64,000 nt of DNA from JAJEBT01 sp965221485 (GTDB lineage: Bacteria; Pseudomonadota; Alphaproteobacteria; MPNO01; UBA830), in contig OZ244893.1 of NCBI GenBank assembly GCA_965221485.1, forward strand, positions 3,782,001 through 3,846,000. The letters are read 5' to 3'. Shown in pieces: positions 44,365 to 53,300 of this stretch. The notes under the pieces are model-generated. The model was given only the letters and a program-made list of their open reading frames with translations, had not been told where the DNA came from and ran no database searches. Position numbers and translations under genes: made by a program. Position 1 is the stretch's first letter, and every line of letters begins with the position of its first letter.

Positions 44365-44689
44365 GGCACGAGTATATCCCTGTTTCGGTATTCTCTGAAA
44401 GACTTCCAGGCCCCCGGTGCGAACGAATGCTGCCGGGTGAGGGCCAACAGATACCGGTAAACCTGAAGCCTGAATCCGGCAGCGATCGGGCGAATCGCCA
44501 GCCTCCGGGACAAGGTTTGCATGCCAGGGCGACTTTGTGGAATATGCGCTGACGGTGTGTTCGTCGCAGGATAACGGACAAAACCTGCGATCCGGGAGGT
44601 AAAATGACAGGAACAGAATCCGGCCCGGACAGGATTGCGGGGAGATCAGGACCCGTGGGCCTCATGATGCCCCTGAGAGGGCTGCTCCT
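44365..44689. other. Divergent intergenic region, rsmE / dehydrogenase
   Basis: This 325-base spacer contains the presumed rsmE and dehydrogenase promoters, which could not be defined. A short leader reading frame at 44604 with a strong ribosome-binding site reaches into the dehydrogenase start and is listed separately. Otherwise nothing was recognised. Confidence 0.5.
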
Positions 44690-44693
44690 GTGA
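44604..44693 (+). CDS. Possible 29-codon leader peptide
   Basis: The frame begins with ATG 44604, ends with TGA at 44691, and would encode MTGTESGPDRIAGRSGPVGL followed by MMPLRGLLL. GGGAGGT lies six bases upstream of the ATG, one of the strongest ribosome-binding sites in the window. The TGA overlaps the GTG start of the next gene (GTGA), which would allow translational coupling. The peptide has no known family, so its function may lie only in its translation. Confidence 0.4.
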   Translation: MTGTESGPDRIAGRSGPVGLMMPLRGLLL

Positions 44694-45628
44694 AGATTGC
44701 GGCGGCGCACGATTTTCATGCACAGGTGGCGGTACGGGCTCTGGATATCTGTCCAGAGATTACCTGGGCTCTCACGGACGGAGAGGGGAACTGGACACTC
44801 GACCCCGAGGGGTCTGATGCTCTTGTCTATGCGGGAGAGGGATATACCGAAGCGTTCGTAGACACGGTCACGTCCATGTCGCCGCCGCGCTGGGCTCACA
44901 CGGAAGATGCGGGAACCGATGGCCGTTTCTACGATCACATGCGCTCCAAAGGCGTGATCGTGACGCATAGCCCTGGAGCCAATGCGCGCGAGGTGGCCGA
45001 ATTTGCATTTGCCGGGGTGTTATGGGGAGCCAAACGTCTTGGGGAGCTTGGCGACCAGCAGCGAGCGCACCAGTGGGACAAACTCAGGCTTGCCGGATTG
45101 AGTGCAGCCACGATCCTCGTCATTGGCCTCGGTGCCATTGGCAGTCAGGTCGTGAAATATGCAGGTGCATTCGGAATGACAGTTCTGGGCATCAGGCGAT
45201 CTTTGGAACCGGTTCCCGGCGTCGAACGGCAAGGGACATTGGCGGATCTTTCCGCTTTCCTTCCCGAAGCAGACTTTGTGGTTCTTGCGGTCCCCAATAC
45301 AGAGGAAACTGCTGGCCTTTTCGATCGGCATGAATTTGCGGCCATGAAACCCACGGCAACTCTGGTCAATGTGGGCCGCGGTGCGCTGGTCGATGTTGGT
45401 GCCCTGCGTACGGCTCTCGAATCCGGAGACATTGCCAGTGCATTCGTGGATGTGCTTCCGACAGAACCGTGGCCTGCCGCCAGCGATCTCTGGGATTGCC
45501 CGAACCTGTTCATCTCTCCCCACAATGCATCTTCCACGCCCTTGTACGTGGTGCGTGTCGCAGAAATCTGGCTCGATAACCTGGGCAAATTCATGCGCGG
45601 AGAGCCCTTGATGTATCGGGCGTTCTGA
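44690..45628 (+). CDS. D-2-hydroxyacid dehydrogenase (NAD-dependent)
   Basis: The 312-residue enzyme reduces or oxidises 2-hydroxy/2-keto acids with NAD(P). The dinucleotide motif VIGLGAIGSQVVKYAGAFG is near residue 145. The catalytic Arg is in NVGRGALVDV, the Glu in LPTEPWP and the His in FISPHNASSTP, in the standard order. The start is GTG at 44690, giving MKIAAAHDFHAQ. It lies between rsmE and ubiA, which are often adjacent in alphaproteobacteria. The substrate, such as glyoxylate, hydroxypyruvate or another keto acid, is not known. Confidence 0.9.
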   Translation: MKIAAAHDFHAQVAVRALDICPEITWALTDGEGNWTLDPEGSDALVYAGEGYTEAFVDTVTSMSPPRWAHTEDAGTDGRFYDHMRSKGVIVTHSPGANAREVAEFAFAGVLWGAKRLGELGDQQRAHQWDKLRLAGLSAATILVIGLGAIGSQVVKYAGAFGMTVLGIRRSLEPVPGVERQGTLADLSAFLPEADFVVLAVPNTEETAGLFDRHEFAAMKPTATLVNVGRGALVDVGALRTALESGDIASAFVDVLPTEPWPAASDLWDCPNLFISPHNASSTPLYVVRVAEIWLDNLGKFMRGEPLMYRAF

Positions 45629-45811
45629 GTGACCGTGAGAGGATGATCCCGGACCCCCACCGGTGCGAATGAAGGCAGAGGGTCATAATGCCCGTAACGG
45701 CGAGACCGGAGTCCCGGTGACGCGCAGCGTGCTCCTGGTCAATGGCACCGGGTTGCCAATACGGCCCCGATTGGCCGGTCCTCCCGGAATGAAGGCACGT
45801 TACACCTTGTC

Positions 45812-46747
45812 ATGGCGACCGGAATGACCGGACGTTTGCCTTCTGCGGGTGCCAGCGATATTCCTCGAGGCGGTTGGGTTGATCGCGTGTTACCAGCTCG
45901 ACTGCGCCCGTTTGCACGCCTTTCCCGTCTTGACCGCCCCATCGGCACCTGGTTGCTGCTTTTTCCCTGCTGGTGGAGTCTGGGCTTGGCGATTTCCGAT
46001 TGGCGGGACTGGTATTTCTTCGTCCTGTTCGGGATCGGTGCACTTGTCATGAGGGGTGCGGGCTGCACCTGGAACGATATTCTTGATCGGAATTTTGATG
46101 CCCGGGTTGCCCGAACGCGAGATCGACCGCTTCCCGCCGGTGAGGTCAGTGTGCGCGGGGCCCTGGCATGGATGATCGTGCAGTTGGGTATTGGTGCGGT
46201 GATCCTTTTTTCTTTCAACCGTTTTGCCATTCTCGTCGGTCTGGCTTCGCTCGCTCTGGTTTTTCTGTATCCGCTGGCGAAACGAATCACGTTCTGGCCC
46301 CAGTTCGTTCTGGGCATGGCATTCAACTGGGGTGCACTTCTCGGCTGGGCAGCGATCAGGGAGGATCTCGGGATTGCTCCCGTCTTGGTCTATATAGGCG
46401 GCATATTCTGGACGCTCGGTTACGACACCATATACGCGCACCAGGATCGGCCTGACGATCCTGGTGCGGGTGTGCGGTCGTCGGCCAGGGCACTTGGGGT
46501 CCTCGCTTCGAAACCATGGTTGAACGTATTCTATGTGTTGGCTGTTCTCTTGTTCGGAACTGCCGGGTATTTCGCCGGAATGGAGTGGATATTCTGGATC
46601 GGACTCGCGGCAGGATCGGCCCAGCTCCTTTGGCAGGTCTGGGATGTTGATCTCGACGATGCACGAGACTGCCTGTCGAAGTTCAGGTCGAACCGTCTTT
46701 TTGGATGGCTGCTGCTGACCGGGGTGATCGCCGGACAAGTCACATGA
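45812..46747 (+). CDS. ubiA: 4-hydroxybenzoate octaprenyltransferase UbiA
   Basis: UbiA attaches the polyprenyl side chain to 4-hydroxybenzoate in the inner membrane, an early step in ubiquinone synthesis. The 311-residue protein has about eight to nine membrane segments and the two Asp-rich motifs NDILDRNFD and DTIYAHQDRPDD (shown as YDTIYAHQD). RPIGTWLLLFPCWW near the N-terminus is typical of UbiA. UbiK at 33586 belongs to the same pathway. Confidence 0.94.
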   Translation: MATGMTGRLPSAGASDIPRGGWVDRVLPARLRPFARLSRLDRPIGTWLLLFPCWWSLGLAISDWRDWYFFVLFGIGALVMRGAGCTWNDILDRNFDARVARTRDRPLPAGEVSVRGALAWMIVQLGIGAVILFSFNRFAILVGLASLALVFLYPLAKRITFWPQFVLGMAFNWGALLGWAAIREDLGIAPVLVYIGGIFWTLGYDTIYAHQDRPDDPGAGVRSSARALGVLASKPWLNVFYVLAVLLFGTAGYFAGMEWIFWIGLAAGSAQLLWQVWDVDLDDARDCLSKFRSNRLFGWLLLTGVIAGQVT

Positions 46748-47190
46748 GGATGTTCATATCGTCGCCTGGCAGGGTTGTCGGATTCACATACCGGTTACGA
46801 TCAGCAACTGACGCAGGTGTGTGCACGCAGGGGCAGGAACAGGTGGCCCGGATCGAGAGGGCAGGTCTTGCCCGCAGCTGATCGCAGGGGGTGCGCTCGG
46901 GATGATGGACATCGGGGCAGCGGATGGGAAATGCACGCGACACCTCCCTGCACAAAATATTTTACGTTCCATTCCCGGTCTTCGACAATTGCGAGGCCAC
47001 GCCCGCCTTGGGCAGGAGGCGGAGCCTGTTGCATTCGCTTGAGGTGCCGGTTGCGTCCTCTCCCTGTTCCGGGAACCGGAGATAACGGCAGGTTTCGGTT
47101 CGAAGGTTATGTATCGGGCTGCGACAGGGTCACGCAGGAAATCGGAGTGCCGGATGCAGGCCTGTTGGGGAGACAGAAGGAAAAAGAAGG
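46748..47190. other. Spacer between ubiA and the cupin-like gene
   Basis: This 443-base stretch lacks a supported gene on either strand. A purine-rich segment just before 47190 provides the ribosome-binding site of the next gene. No structured RNA, repeat or clear promoter was recognised. Confidence 0.5.
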
Positions 47191-48111
47191 ATGTATGACG
47201 CATCAGATCCCAGGGCGAGGCTGACAACAACGCCAGTTTCTGCCCTTGCAGAGGAGCGGTTCTTTCCAGCCGAGTTCGTGAAATTTTACGAAATTGATCC
47301 CCGGAATGAAGACCTCGCTTGCAGAAGCTGGTATGCCCGGGGCCAGAATTTTCTCGTTGTCCTTTCTGAAACCGCTGTTGGCGCGCGCCTTCACCGGAAG
47401 GGCCAGCCGGATGAGTATATGCTGCTTCTGGAGCGCCCCCAAACTGCAGTTCGAGTTTCGGCCAAGGGCGAGCACATCGAGGTTCCGGGGCGTTCTCTTG
47501 TGATCGTTCCACCGGGTGACAGCGTGATTGACGTGCCTGGCGGTGGACGTCTCGTTCGCATTTTCAGCACCCGATCTCCTGATCTCGTTTCCAGATGCGT
47601 CAATGCCTCTTCCTACGCCGAGCCTCGCTCACGCATACCACCATTTGAACCTTGGCCCGAACCGACGGGCGGCTATCGTATCCGGTGGTACAGCCTCGAC
47701 GTTCCCGCGGAAGAAGGCCGTTTTGGCGCGATATGGCGGTGTACGAATCTCATGGTGAATGTTCTCGGTCCCATCGTGGGGCCGCGGGACAGTTCACGGC
47801 TGTCTCCTCACCATCACGATGATTTCGAGCAAGGATCCCTGGCGCTGCAAGGCAGCTTCATGCACCATCTTCGCTGGCCCTGGACCAGGGATATGGCGGC
47901 CTGGCGGGAGGATAGGCATGAACGTTGCAACTCCCCGTCGCTATGCGTGATTCCTCCGCCTGCCATCCATACCACACGCTGGCTGGATCCTGATGAACAT
48001 CAGCTCGTGGATATCTTTTCGCCACCACGACTGGATTTTTCCCTGCAGAAAGACTGGGTGCTCAATGCGGACGAATATCCCATGCCGGCGCGTCCCACGC
48101 CGGAAGCCTGA
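47191..48111 (+). CDS. Cupin-like protein of unknown function
   Basis: The 306-residue protein has two beta-rich halves. The first (residues about 50-130) ends with EVPGRSLVIVPPGDSVIDVP, a cupin-like strand pair without obvious metal ligands. The second (residues about 195-275) has SPHHHDDFEQGSLALQGSF and, further on, VIPPPAIHTTRW, which together give the His/His/Glu-or-Gln/His set expected of a metal-binding cupin. No signal peptide is seen. GAAGGAAAAAGAAGG precedes the start. The neighbours give no pathway, and I do not recognise the family. Confidence 0.65.
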   Translation: MYDASDPRARLTTTPVSALAEERFFPAEFVKFYEIDPRNEDLACRSWYARGQNFLVVLSETAVGARLHRKGQPDEYMLLLERPQTAVRVSAKGEHIEVPGRSLVIVPPGDSVIDVPGGGRLVRIFSTRSPDLVSRCVNASSYAEPRSRIPPFEPWPEPTGGYRIRWYSLDVPAEEGRFGAIWRCTNLMVNVLGPIVGPRDSSRLSPHHHDDFEQGSLALQGSFMHHLRWPWTRDMAAWREDRHERCNSPSLCVIPPPAIHTTRWLDPDEHQLVDIFSPPRLDFSLQKDWVLNADEYPMPARPTPEA

Positions 48112-48449
48112 TGACGGCTGCCGTTTCCCAATGCCGGGTGTATTCTCCGGGATGACGGGGACAGGCGATCAAGATGTTCGTTTCATCGGTCTGGACAATG
48201 CCTTGCCGGGTCGATGATATGTGACAGGTTCCGGACGGGGTTGCCCGGATCTCATCCGTATTCCGGACTGTCCTTTTTGTATGGCGGACAGGAAGCCGTG
48301 GAGGCTGCCAGCATTCCGGCTTTTGACGGCAATCTGTGTTGCCGAAGGACTGCCCATGGACGGCTCTCTGTACCGGATGACGACGCTCTTCGTGTTTGCG
48401 CCTTTCCGACAGGGAGGGTTCCGGCAGTTCGGTATTGTGGATCCGGCGA
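48112..48449. other. Convergent spacer between the cupin-like gene and mobA
   Basis: In these 338 bases a 6-bp inverted repeat CTGTCC...GGACAG with a 12-base loop rich in T lies near 48270. It may help stop transcription from one side. No gene, RNA or repeat array was recognised. Confidence 0.45.
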
Positions 48450-49073
48450 TCAGGACTTTCCGGACAGTATCCGTTCTGCGAAATTCGCATCTTCGGGCCG
48501 GTTGACATTGAAGAAGGGATCAACCGGGTGAACATCGAACTTCACTCTGGCGAGGCGGAACCGACCTGTCCAGTCATCAACCTTGTGGATCTTCTCTTCG
48601 ATCAGGGCGTGACGCAACGGGGCAGCCAGGCGAACCGGCCATAATCCGACCACGGGATGATCCCGACCGCCCGAACATGCGCAAACCAGATCAACATTCT
48701 CGTCCCGGGCTTTTTCGACCATCCGCTCAACAAGGTCATGGGGCACAAATGGTGAGTCACAAGGGAAACTGGCCACCCACCGGCACCCGGGAGCATGCAT
48801 CCGGGTCCACTCCAGTCCGGTCAGTATGCCCGCCAACGGACCCGCATGCCCGGGTACGACGTCCCGTGCCGTGGGAAGCTCATACCCGGTGAAGTCCACA
48901 GGATCACTGTTGGTGTTGAGGACCAGTTTTTCGACCTGCGGAGCAGCTATTTCAACAATCCTCTGCAGGAGTGTCTTTCCACCAATAGACAGCCGGGCCT
49001 TGTCCTGACCATTCATGCGCCGGGACCGCCCGCCCGCGAGCAACAGTCCACTAACCCGCCAGGATGAGGGCAT
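48450..49073 (-). CDS. mobA: Molybdenum cofactor guanylyltransferase MobA
   Basis: MobA joins GMP to molybdopterin, making the bis-MGD cofactor of enzymes such as formate dehydrogenase. The 207-residue protein opens with the nucleotide-binding loop GLLLAGGRSRRMNGQDKA and has PGHAGPLAGILTGLEW and FPCDSPFVPHDL, the GTP and metal sites. It begins three bases after fdhD, so both serve the same molybdoenzyme pathway, together with moaA divergently upstream. Confidence 0.94.
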   Translation of the reverse strand: MPSSWRVSGLLLAGGRSRRMNGQDKARLSIGGKTLLQRIVEIAAPQVEKLVLNTNSDPVDFTGYELPTARDVVPGHAGPLAGILTGLEWTRMHAPGCRWVASFPCDSPFVPHDLVERMVEKARDENVDLVCACSGGRDHPVVGLWPVRLAAPLRHALIEEKIHKVDDWTGRFRLARVKFDVHPVDPFFNVNRPEDANFAERILSGKS

Positions 49074-49076
49074 CAG

Positions 49077-49994
49077 TCAGTCACGCGCTGCTTTGCGTTG
49101 ATTTGCGGGGCTCTCGGCCCCAACAGTCTCCGGATCCGCATCATAGACGATCCTGTCCTCACCTGAGAGTGCAACAAACCGTTGTCCGCGCGCTCTTCCG
49201 ATAAGCGTGAGATTTGCCTGGCGCGCCAATGTAACGCCCCACGCTGTGAAGCCTGACCGGGAGATAAGGACTGGTATTTCCATCTGAACCGTCTTGATGA
49301 CCATCTCGCTTGTGAGGCGTCCTGTCGTATAGAAGATCTTGCCTTCGGGAGTGAGCCCGTTCAGATGCATGTATCCGGCAATCTTGTCGACAGCGTTGTG
49401 ACGCCCGACATCTTCCATATAGACAAGAGGGTGATCCTTCTCGCAGAGCACGCAACCATGAATTGCTCCCGCTTCAAGATACAGGCTGGGTGTTGTGTTG
49501 ATCTTCCTTGTCAATGCGTAGAGCCAGGAGGTCCGGATGACGGCGGTCGGATCAAGTATGGTGTCGGAGAATGTCTCCATGATGTCTCCGAATACCGTTC
49601 CGAGAGCGCAGCCGGAGGTTCGCGTCTGCTTTGCCAGTTTCGCTTCGAAGTCCGTTTCGGACCTGGTTCTCACAGCCACAGCTTCTGCGGTCGGGTCATG
49701 GTCGATCGCGGTAATGACGTCATCGGGATAGAGCATGTTCTGGTTCAACAGATAGCCCACAGCGAGGCACTCGGGATAATCACCCACGGTCATCAGGGTC
49801 ACGATTTCACGACTGTTCAGAAACAGGGTCAGTGGCCGCTCTACAGTCACCGATGTTTCTATGGGGTTTCCCGATTGATCGATGCCCGACACTCGCTCGG
49901 TCAGATGTGGATCATCAGGGACCGGGGCAACGATGTAATCTGTGCTGGCAGGCATGGGCAAGGATGAGAGCGACCGGTGGCTTCTGACCGTCAT
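49077..49994 (-). CDS. fdhD: Formate dehydrogenase accessory sulfurtransferase FdhD
   Basis: FdhD carries sulfur from IscS to the molybdenum cofactor of formate dehydrogenase. The 305-residue protein has the family core AIHGCVLCEKDHPLVYMEDV followed by GRHNAVDKIAG, and FYTTGRLTSEMVIK. The sulfur-carrying motif, normally CxxC, reads TSGCALGT, so only the first Cys is kept. The start is uncertain: ATG 49994 was used, with an upstream GTG (50012) and a downstream ATG (49955) as alternatives. It is operonic with mobA. Confidence 0.88.
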   Translation of the reverse strand: MTVRSHRSLSSLPMPASTDYIVAPVPDDPHLTERVSGIDQSGNPIETSVTVERPLTLFLNSREIVTLMTVGDYPECLAVGYLLNQNMLYPDDVITAIDHDPTAEAVAVRTRSETDFEAKLAKQTRTSGCALGTVFGDIMETFSDTILDPTAVIRTSWLYALTRKINTTPSLYLEAGAIHGCVLCEKDHPLVYMEDVGRHNAVDKIAGYMHLNGLTPEGKIFYTTGRLTSEMVIKTVQMEIPVLISRSGFTAWGVTLARQANLTLIGRARGQRFVALSGEDRIVYDADPETVGAESPANQRKAARD

Positions 49995-50272
49995 GCCAGA
50001 GAGCCAGAGCACCGGGGCAATGAATTTCCGGATCCGGGATGTTCCGGAACCCTGTCAGAGGCGCCGGTGTAACGATCAGAGCGGAACAGCACTGTGCTTC
50101 AGAACGGAGGGCACTCCGTTTCCCAATCCCTGATCGGATATACCGGGAGTCCGCAATCTGGCGCGCACTACACTCACTGTCGTCCTCTTTGATTTTGCGA
50201 AACGGTCATTATACTTTGCCCCCTGTGATTGTTGAACTGGATGAAGGGCTGGAGGGCAGAAACGTCGAGGCG

Positions 50273-51295
50273 ATGGAAACCACGATGGCCATGACCGGAA
50301 GACCGCTTGTTGATCCTTACGATCGGCATGTGACGTATCTCCGCGTCTCCGTTACTGACCGATGCGACTTTCGCTGCGTTTATTGCATGGCAGAAGACAT
50401 GACATTCCTGCCCAAGGCCGACGTGTTGACGCTTGAGGAGCTTGATGCGTTATGCAGCGCTTTTGTCGAACGCGGTGTGCGCAAACTCCGCCTGACCGGG
50501 GGAGAGCCACTGGTCAGGCGGAATATCATGTGGCTGTTTCGCCGATTGGGAAGGCATCTCGAGACCGGAGCACTTGACGAACTGACTGTGACCACGAACG
50601 GGAGCCAGCTCAGCCGCTACGCCACGGATTTGTATGATGCCGGTGTGAGGCGCATCAATGTGTCCCTTGACACGCTTGATCCGGACAAGTTCACCCGCAT
50701 TACCCGATGGGGCAAACTTGATTCTGTCCTCGAGGGCATCCATGCGGCGGCTGCGGCCGGTCTCAGGATCAAGATCAACACGGTAGCCCTGAAGGGCATC
50801 AATGATGACGAGATCCACGATCTTGTTTCCTGGTGCGGCAGGGAGAGCCTTGATCTGACCTTTATCGAGGTCATGCCCCTTGGCGAGATTGGTGGCGAGG
50901 TCCGGCTTGACCAGTACTGGCCCCTGTCGATGGTCAGGGCGGCGCTCCGAAAGCAATGGACCCTTGAAGAAACGGACTATTCCACCGGGGGGCCGGCTCG
51001 TTACTTCAGGGTGGGCGAGACCGGCGGCAGACTCGGTTTCATCACGCCTCTGACCCATAACTTTTGCGAGTCCTGCAACCGTGTTCGCTTGACCTGCACG
51101 GGAACTCTCTACATGTGTCTGGGACAGGAGGATGCCGCAGACCTGAGGACACCGCTGAGGTCCGGCTCTCCGGACAGATTGATGGCCGCAATCGATGAAG
51201 CCATTGGACGCAAACCCAAGGGTCACGATTTTGTCATTGATCGACGGAAAGCAACACCGGCCGTTTCCCGGCACATGAGTGTTACGGGGGGCTGA
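50273..51295 (+). CDS. moaA: GTP 3',8-cyclase MoaA
   Basis: MoaA is a radical-SAM enzyme that starts molybdenum cofactor synthesis from GTP. The N-terminal cluster motif CDFRCVYC is near residue 38, the TGGEPLVR motif follows, and the second cluster is built by CESCNRVRLTC and a later Cys in LYMCLG. The extra 78 codons upstream look non-coding, so the ATG at 50273 was chosen; ATG 50285 and 50291 are alternatives. The C-terminal GG tail typical of MoaA is present (SVTGG). It is divergent from fdhD-mobA. Confidence 0.94.
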   Translation: METTMAMTGRPLVDPYDRHVTYLRVSVTDRCDFRCVYCMAEDMTFLPKADVLTLEELDALCSAFVERGVRKLRLTGGEPLVRRNIMWLFRRLGRHLETGALDELTVTTNGSQLSRYATDLYDAGVRRINVSLDTLDPDKFTRITRWGKLDSVLEGIHAAAAAGLRIKINTVALKGINDDEIHDLVSWCGRESLDLTFIEVMPLGEIGGEVRLDQYWPLSMVRAALRKQWTLEETDYSTGGPARYFRVGETGGRLGFITPLTHNFCESCNRVRLTCTGTLYMCLGQEDAADLRTPLRSGSPDRLMAAIDEAIGRKPKGHDFVIDRRKATPAVSRHMSVTGG

Positions 51296-51454
51296 TTTCG
51301 GTATCAGGGGACGGCGGCTTGCCTCCGTTTTCTGGTCACGACAGGGAGCTGATTGAGACGCTCCAAGCGTGGACTGCGATTGTCAGGTTTTCGCAGGCTG
51401 GAGTGGTCGAAACAGGGCCGCCGGCCAGACCGATTGTCGATGGGGACCTATGCC

Positions 51455-52666
51455 ATGGACTATCAACAGTTCTTTCTGGACAGGATTTCCGATCTCAAGG
51501 GTGAGGGAAGATACCGGATATTTGCGGATCTGGAACGCCAGGTCGGGAATTACCCCCGGGCCTACAGCCATTCGCTGTCGGGTCCCGAGGAAGTGACAGT
51601 CTGGTGCTCCAACGATTACCTGGGTATGGGCCAGAATCCTGTTGTGAGGGAAGCCATGAAAGCGGCGATCGACCGCGTTGGCGCCGGCGCGGGAGGGACT
51701 CGCAATATATCGGGAACCACGCATGATCATGTGCTCCTGGAAAAGGAACTGGCAGATTTGCACGGGACCGAGGCGGCCCTGTTGTTCACGTCCGGGTATG
51801 TTGCAAACGAGGCGGCCCTGTCGACCATCGGCAGATATATGCCAGGTTGCATTCTGTTTTCCGATGCTCATAACCATGCTTCGATGATTGCCGGTATTCG
51901 TCATGCGATGTCCAGAAAGGAAATCTTCGCACATAACGATCTCGAAGATCTGGAGCGCAAACTTGCATCCGCCGAGCCGGAGCGTCCGAAAGTCATAGCC
52001 TTCGAATCGCTCTATTCAATGGATGGTGACGTCTCTCCGATAAGCGAGATCTGCGACCTTGCCGACCGTTACGGTGCCATGACCTATCTCGACGAAGTCC
52101 ATGCCGTGGGAATGTATGGTCCGCGCGGTGCCGGAATTGCTGCCCGGGATGGCGTGATGCAGCGGCTCACCGTCATCCAGGGTACGCTGGCAAAGGCGTT
52201 CGGTGTCATCGGAGGCTATATTGCAGGGTCACATGCACTTATCGACTTCGTCCGATCCCACGCATCCGGCTTTATTTTCACTTCGGCCTTGCCGCCAGCC
52301 GTTGCTGCGGGAGCGCTGGCGAGCGTCCGTTATCTCAAATCGAGTAACGTTGAGCGCGAACGGCATCAGGAGCGGGCGGCCCGTCTCAAGTCCATGCTGG
52401 CCGAGGCCGGACTTCCCGTGATGAGATCCGGATCCCACATCGTTCCGGTTCTGGTGGGCGATCCGGTTCTCTGCAAACGCGTGACGGATGAACTGATGGA
52501 CCGATATGGAATTTACGTCCAGCCCATCAATTATCCGACGGTTCCCCGAGGTACCGAGCGGCTTCGTCTGACCCCGACACCGTTGCACAGCGATGACGAC
52601 ATGGCTTACTTCGTTGCGAGCCTGAGGGAGACCTGGGACCGGTTGGCAATCCGGGTTGCGGCCTGA
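51455..52666 (+). CDS. hemA: 5-aminolevulinate synthase HemA (C4 pathway)
   Basis: HemA condenses glycine with succinyl-CoA to 5-aminolevulinate, the first step of haem and chlorophyll synthesis in alphaproteobacteria. The 403-residue PLP enzyme starts MDYQQFFLDRISDLKGEGRY. GAGAGGTRNISGTTHDHVLLE is the glycine-rich region (in part), and the PLP lysine is in GTLAKAFGVIGGYIAG. The ATG at 51455 fits the family start. It is the strongest single marker for the alphaproteobacterial identity of this window. Confidence 0.97.
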   Translation: MDYQQFFLDRISDLKGEGRYRIFADLERQVGNYPRAYSHSLSGPEEVTVWCSNDYLGMGQNPVVREAMKAAIDRVGAGAGGTRNISGTTHDHVLLEKELADLHGTEAALLFTSGYVANEAALSTIGRYMPGCILFSDAHNHASMIAGIRHAMSRKEIFAHNDLEDLERKLASAEPERPKVIAFESLYSMDGDVSPISEICDLADRYGAMTYLDEVHAVGMYGPRGAGIAARDGVMQRLTVIQGTLAKAFGVIGGYIAGSHALIDFVRSHASGFIFTSALPPAVAAGALASVRYLKSSNVERERHQERAARLKSMLAEAGLPVMRSGSHIVPVLVGDPVLCKRVTDELMDRYGIYVQPINYPTVPRGTERLRLTPTPLHSDDDMAYFVASLRETWDRLAIRVAA

Positions 52667-52723
52667 AAGGAGTATCGATGCATTCGGTTGATCCGGCGGT
52701 GATCCGGTCCGGAGGGATTTGAC

Positions 52724-53260
52724 ATGTTCCGGGATCAGCCCCTCCTTCCCCGGGAGACAATGCGCCTGACAGCCCTGGGGCTTCTGTCGGAAAAACCTCT
52801 CACCTATCCTGATCTTGCCGTCTCTGTCCGCCAGATCGTCGGACGATTTGCCGGGCCATCCACGGAGCAGTCGGTTCCGTCCATTGAATTGTTCCGATAC
52901 GAGGGGTTGGTCGCGCCCGCCGACGATGGAGAAGAACCCCTGTTGCGATTGACTGAGGCCGGTCAGCGGGATTTTTCGGATCTGCTGACGGCCACGGTCC
53001 GACCGCCACTGACCGACCTGTCAATGTTGGTTATTGCGCTGAAGGTTAGATTCCTCTGGGTGCTTGAAGCGGCACAGTGCAGACGCCAGATCGACGGAAT
53101 CATCAAGGCCTATGAATCTGAACTGTCTCGTCTGAGCGACGACGACGCCCCTGCGATTATTGACGCAAAGTCCACTGATTTTGCTTCCTGGCTGGGTCAC
53201 GAAGTCGATCTCATGACCCGGCGCATACAGTGGCTCAAGGAGTTCAGAAACCGCTTTTGA
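52724..53260 (+). CDS. PadR-like winged-helix protein
   Basis: The 178-residue protein has an N-terminal winged-helix-like segment (MRLTALGLLSEKPLTYPDLA... then IELFRYEGLVAP and LRLTEAGQRDFSDLL) and a helical C-terminal half (residues about 95-178) ending QWLKEFRNRF, the general plan of PadR regulators. It starts 57 bases after hemA on the same strand. The resemblance is by eye and modest, so it may be another DNA-binding or helical protein. A link with haem synthesis is possible by position. Confidence 0.6.
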   Translation: MFRDQPLLPRETMRLTALGLLSEKPLTYPDLAVSVRQIVGRFAGPSTEQSVPSIELFRYEGLVAPADDGEEPLLRLTEAGQRDFSDLLTATVRPPLTDLSMLVIALKVRFLWVLEAAQCRRQIDGIIKAYESELSRLSDDDAPAIIDAKSTDFASWLGHEVDLMTRRIQWLKEFRNRF

Positions 53261-53300
53261 GAAACTCTTCCCTGGTCGGGTGAACGGAAAACGGACAGTG

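Noticed and set aside
43003..44460. A 485-codon open frame on the plus strand
   Set aside because: It is antisense to gshA and rsmE and has composition unlike a protein.
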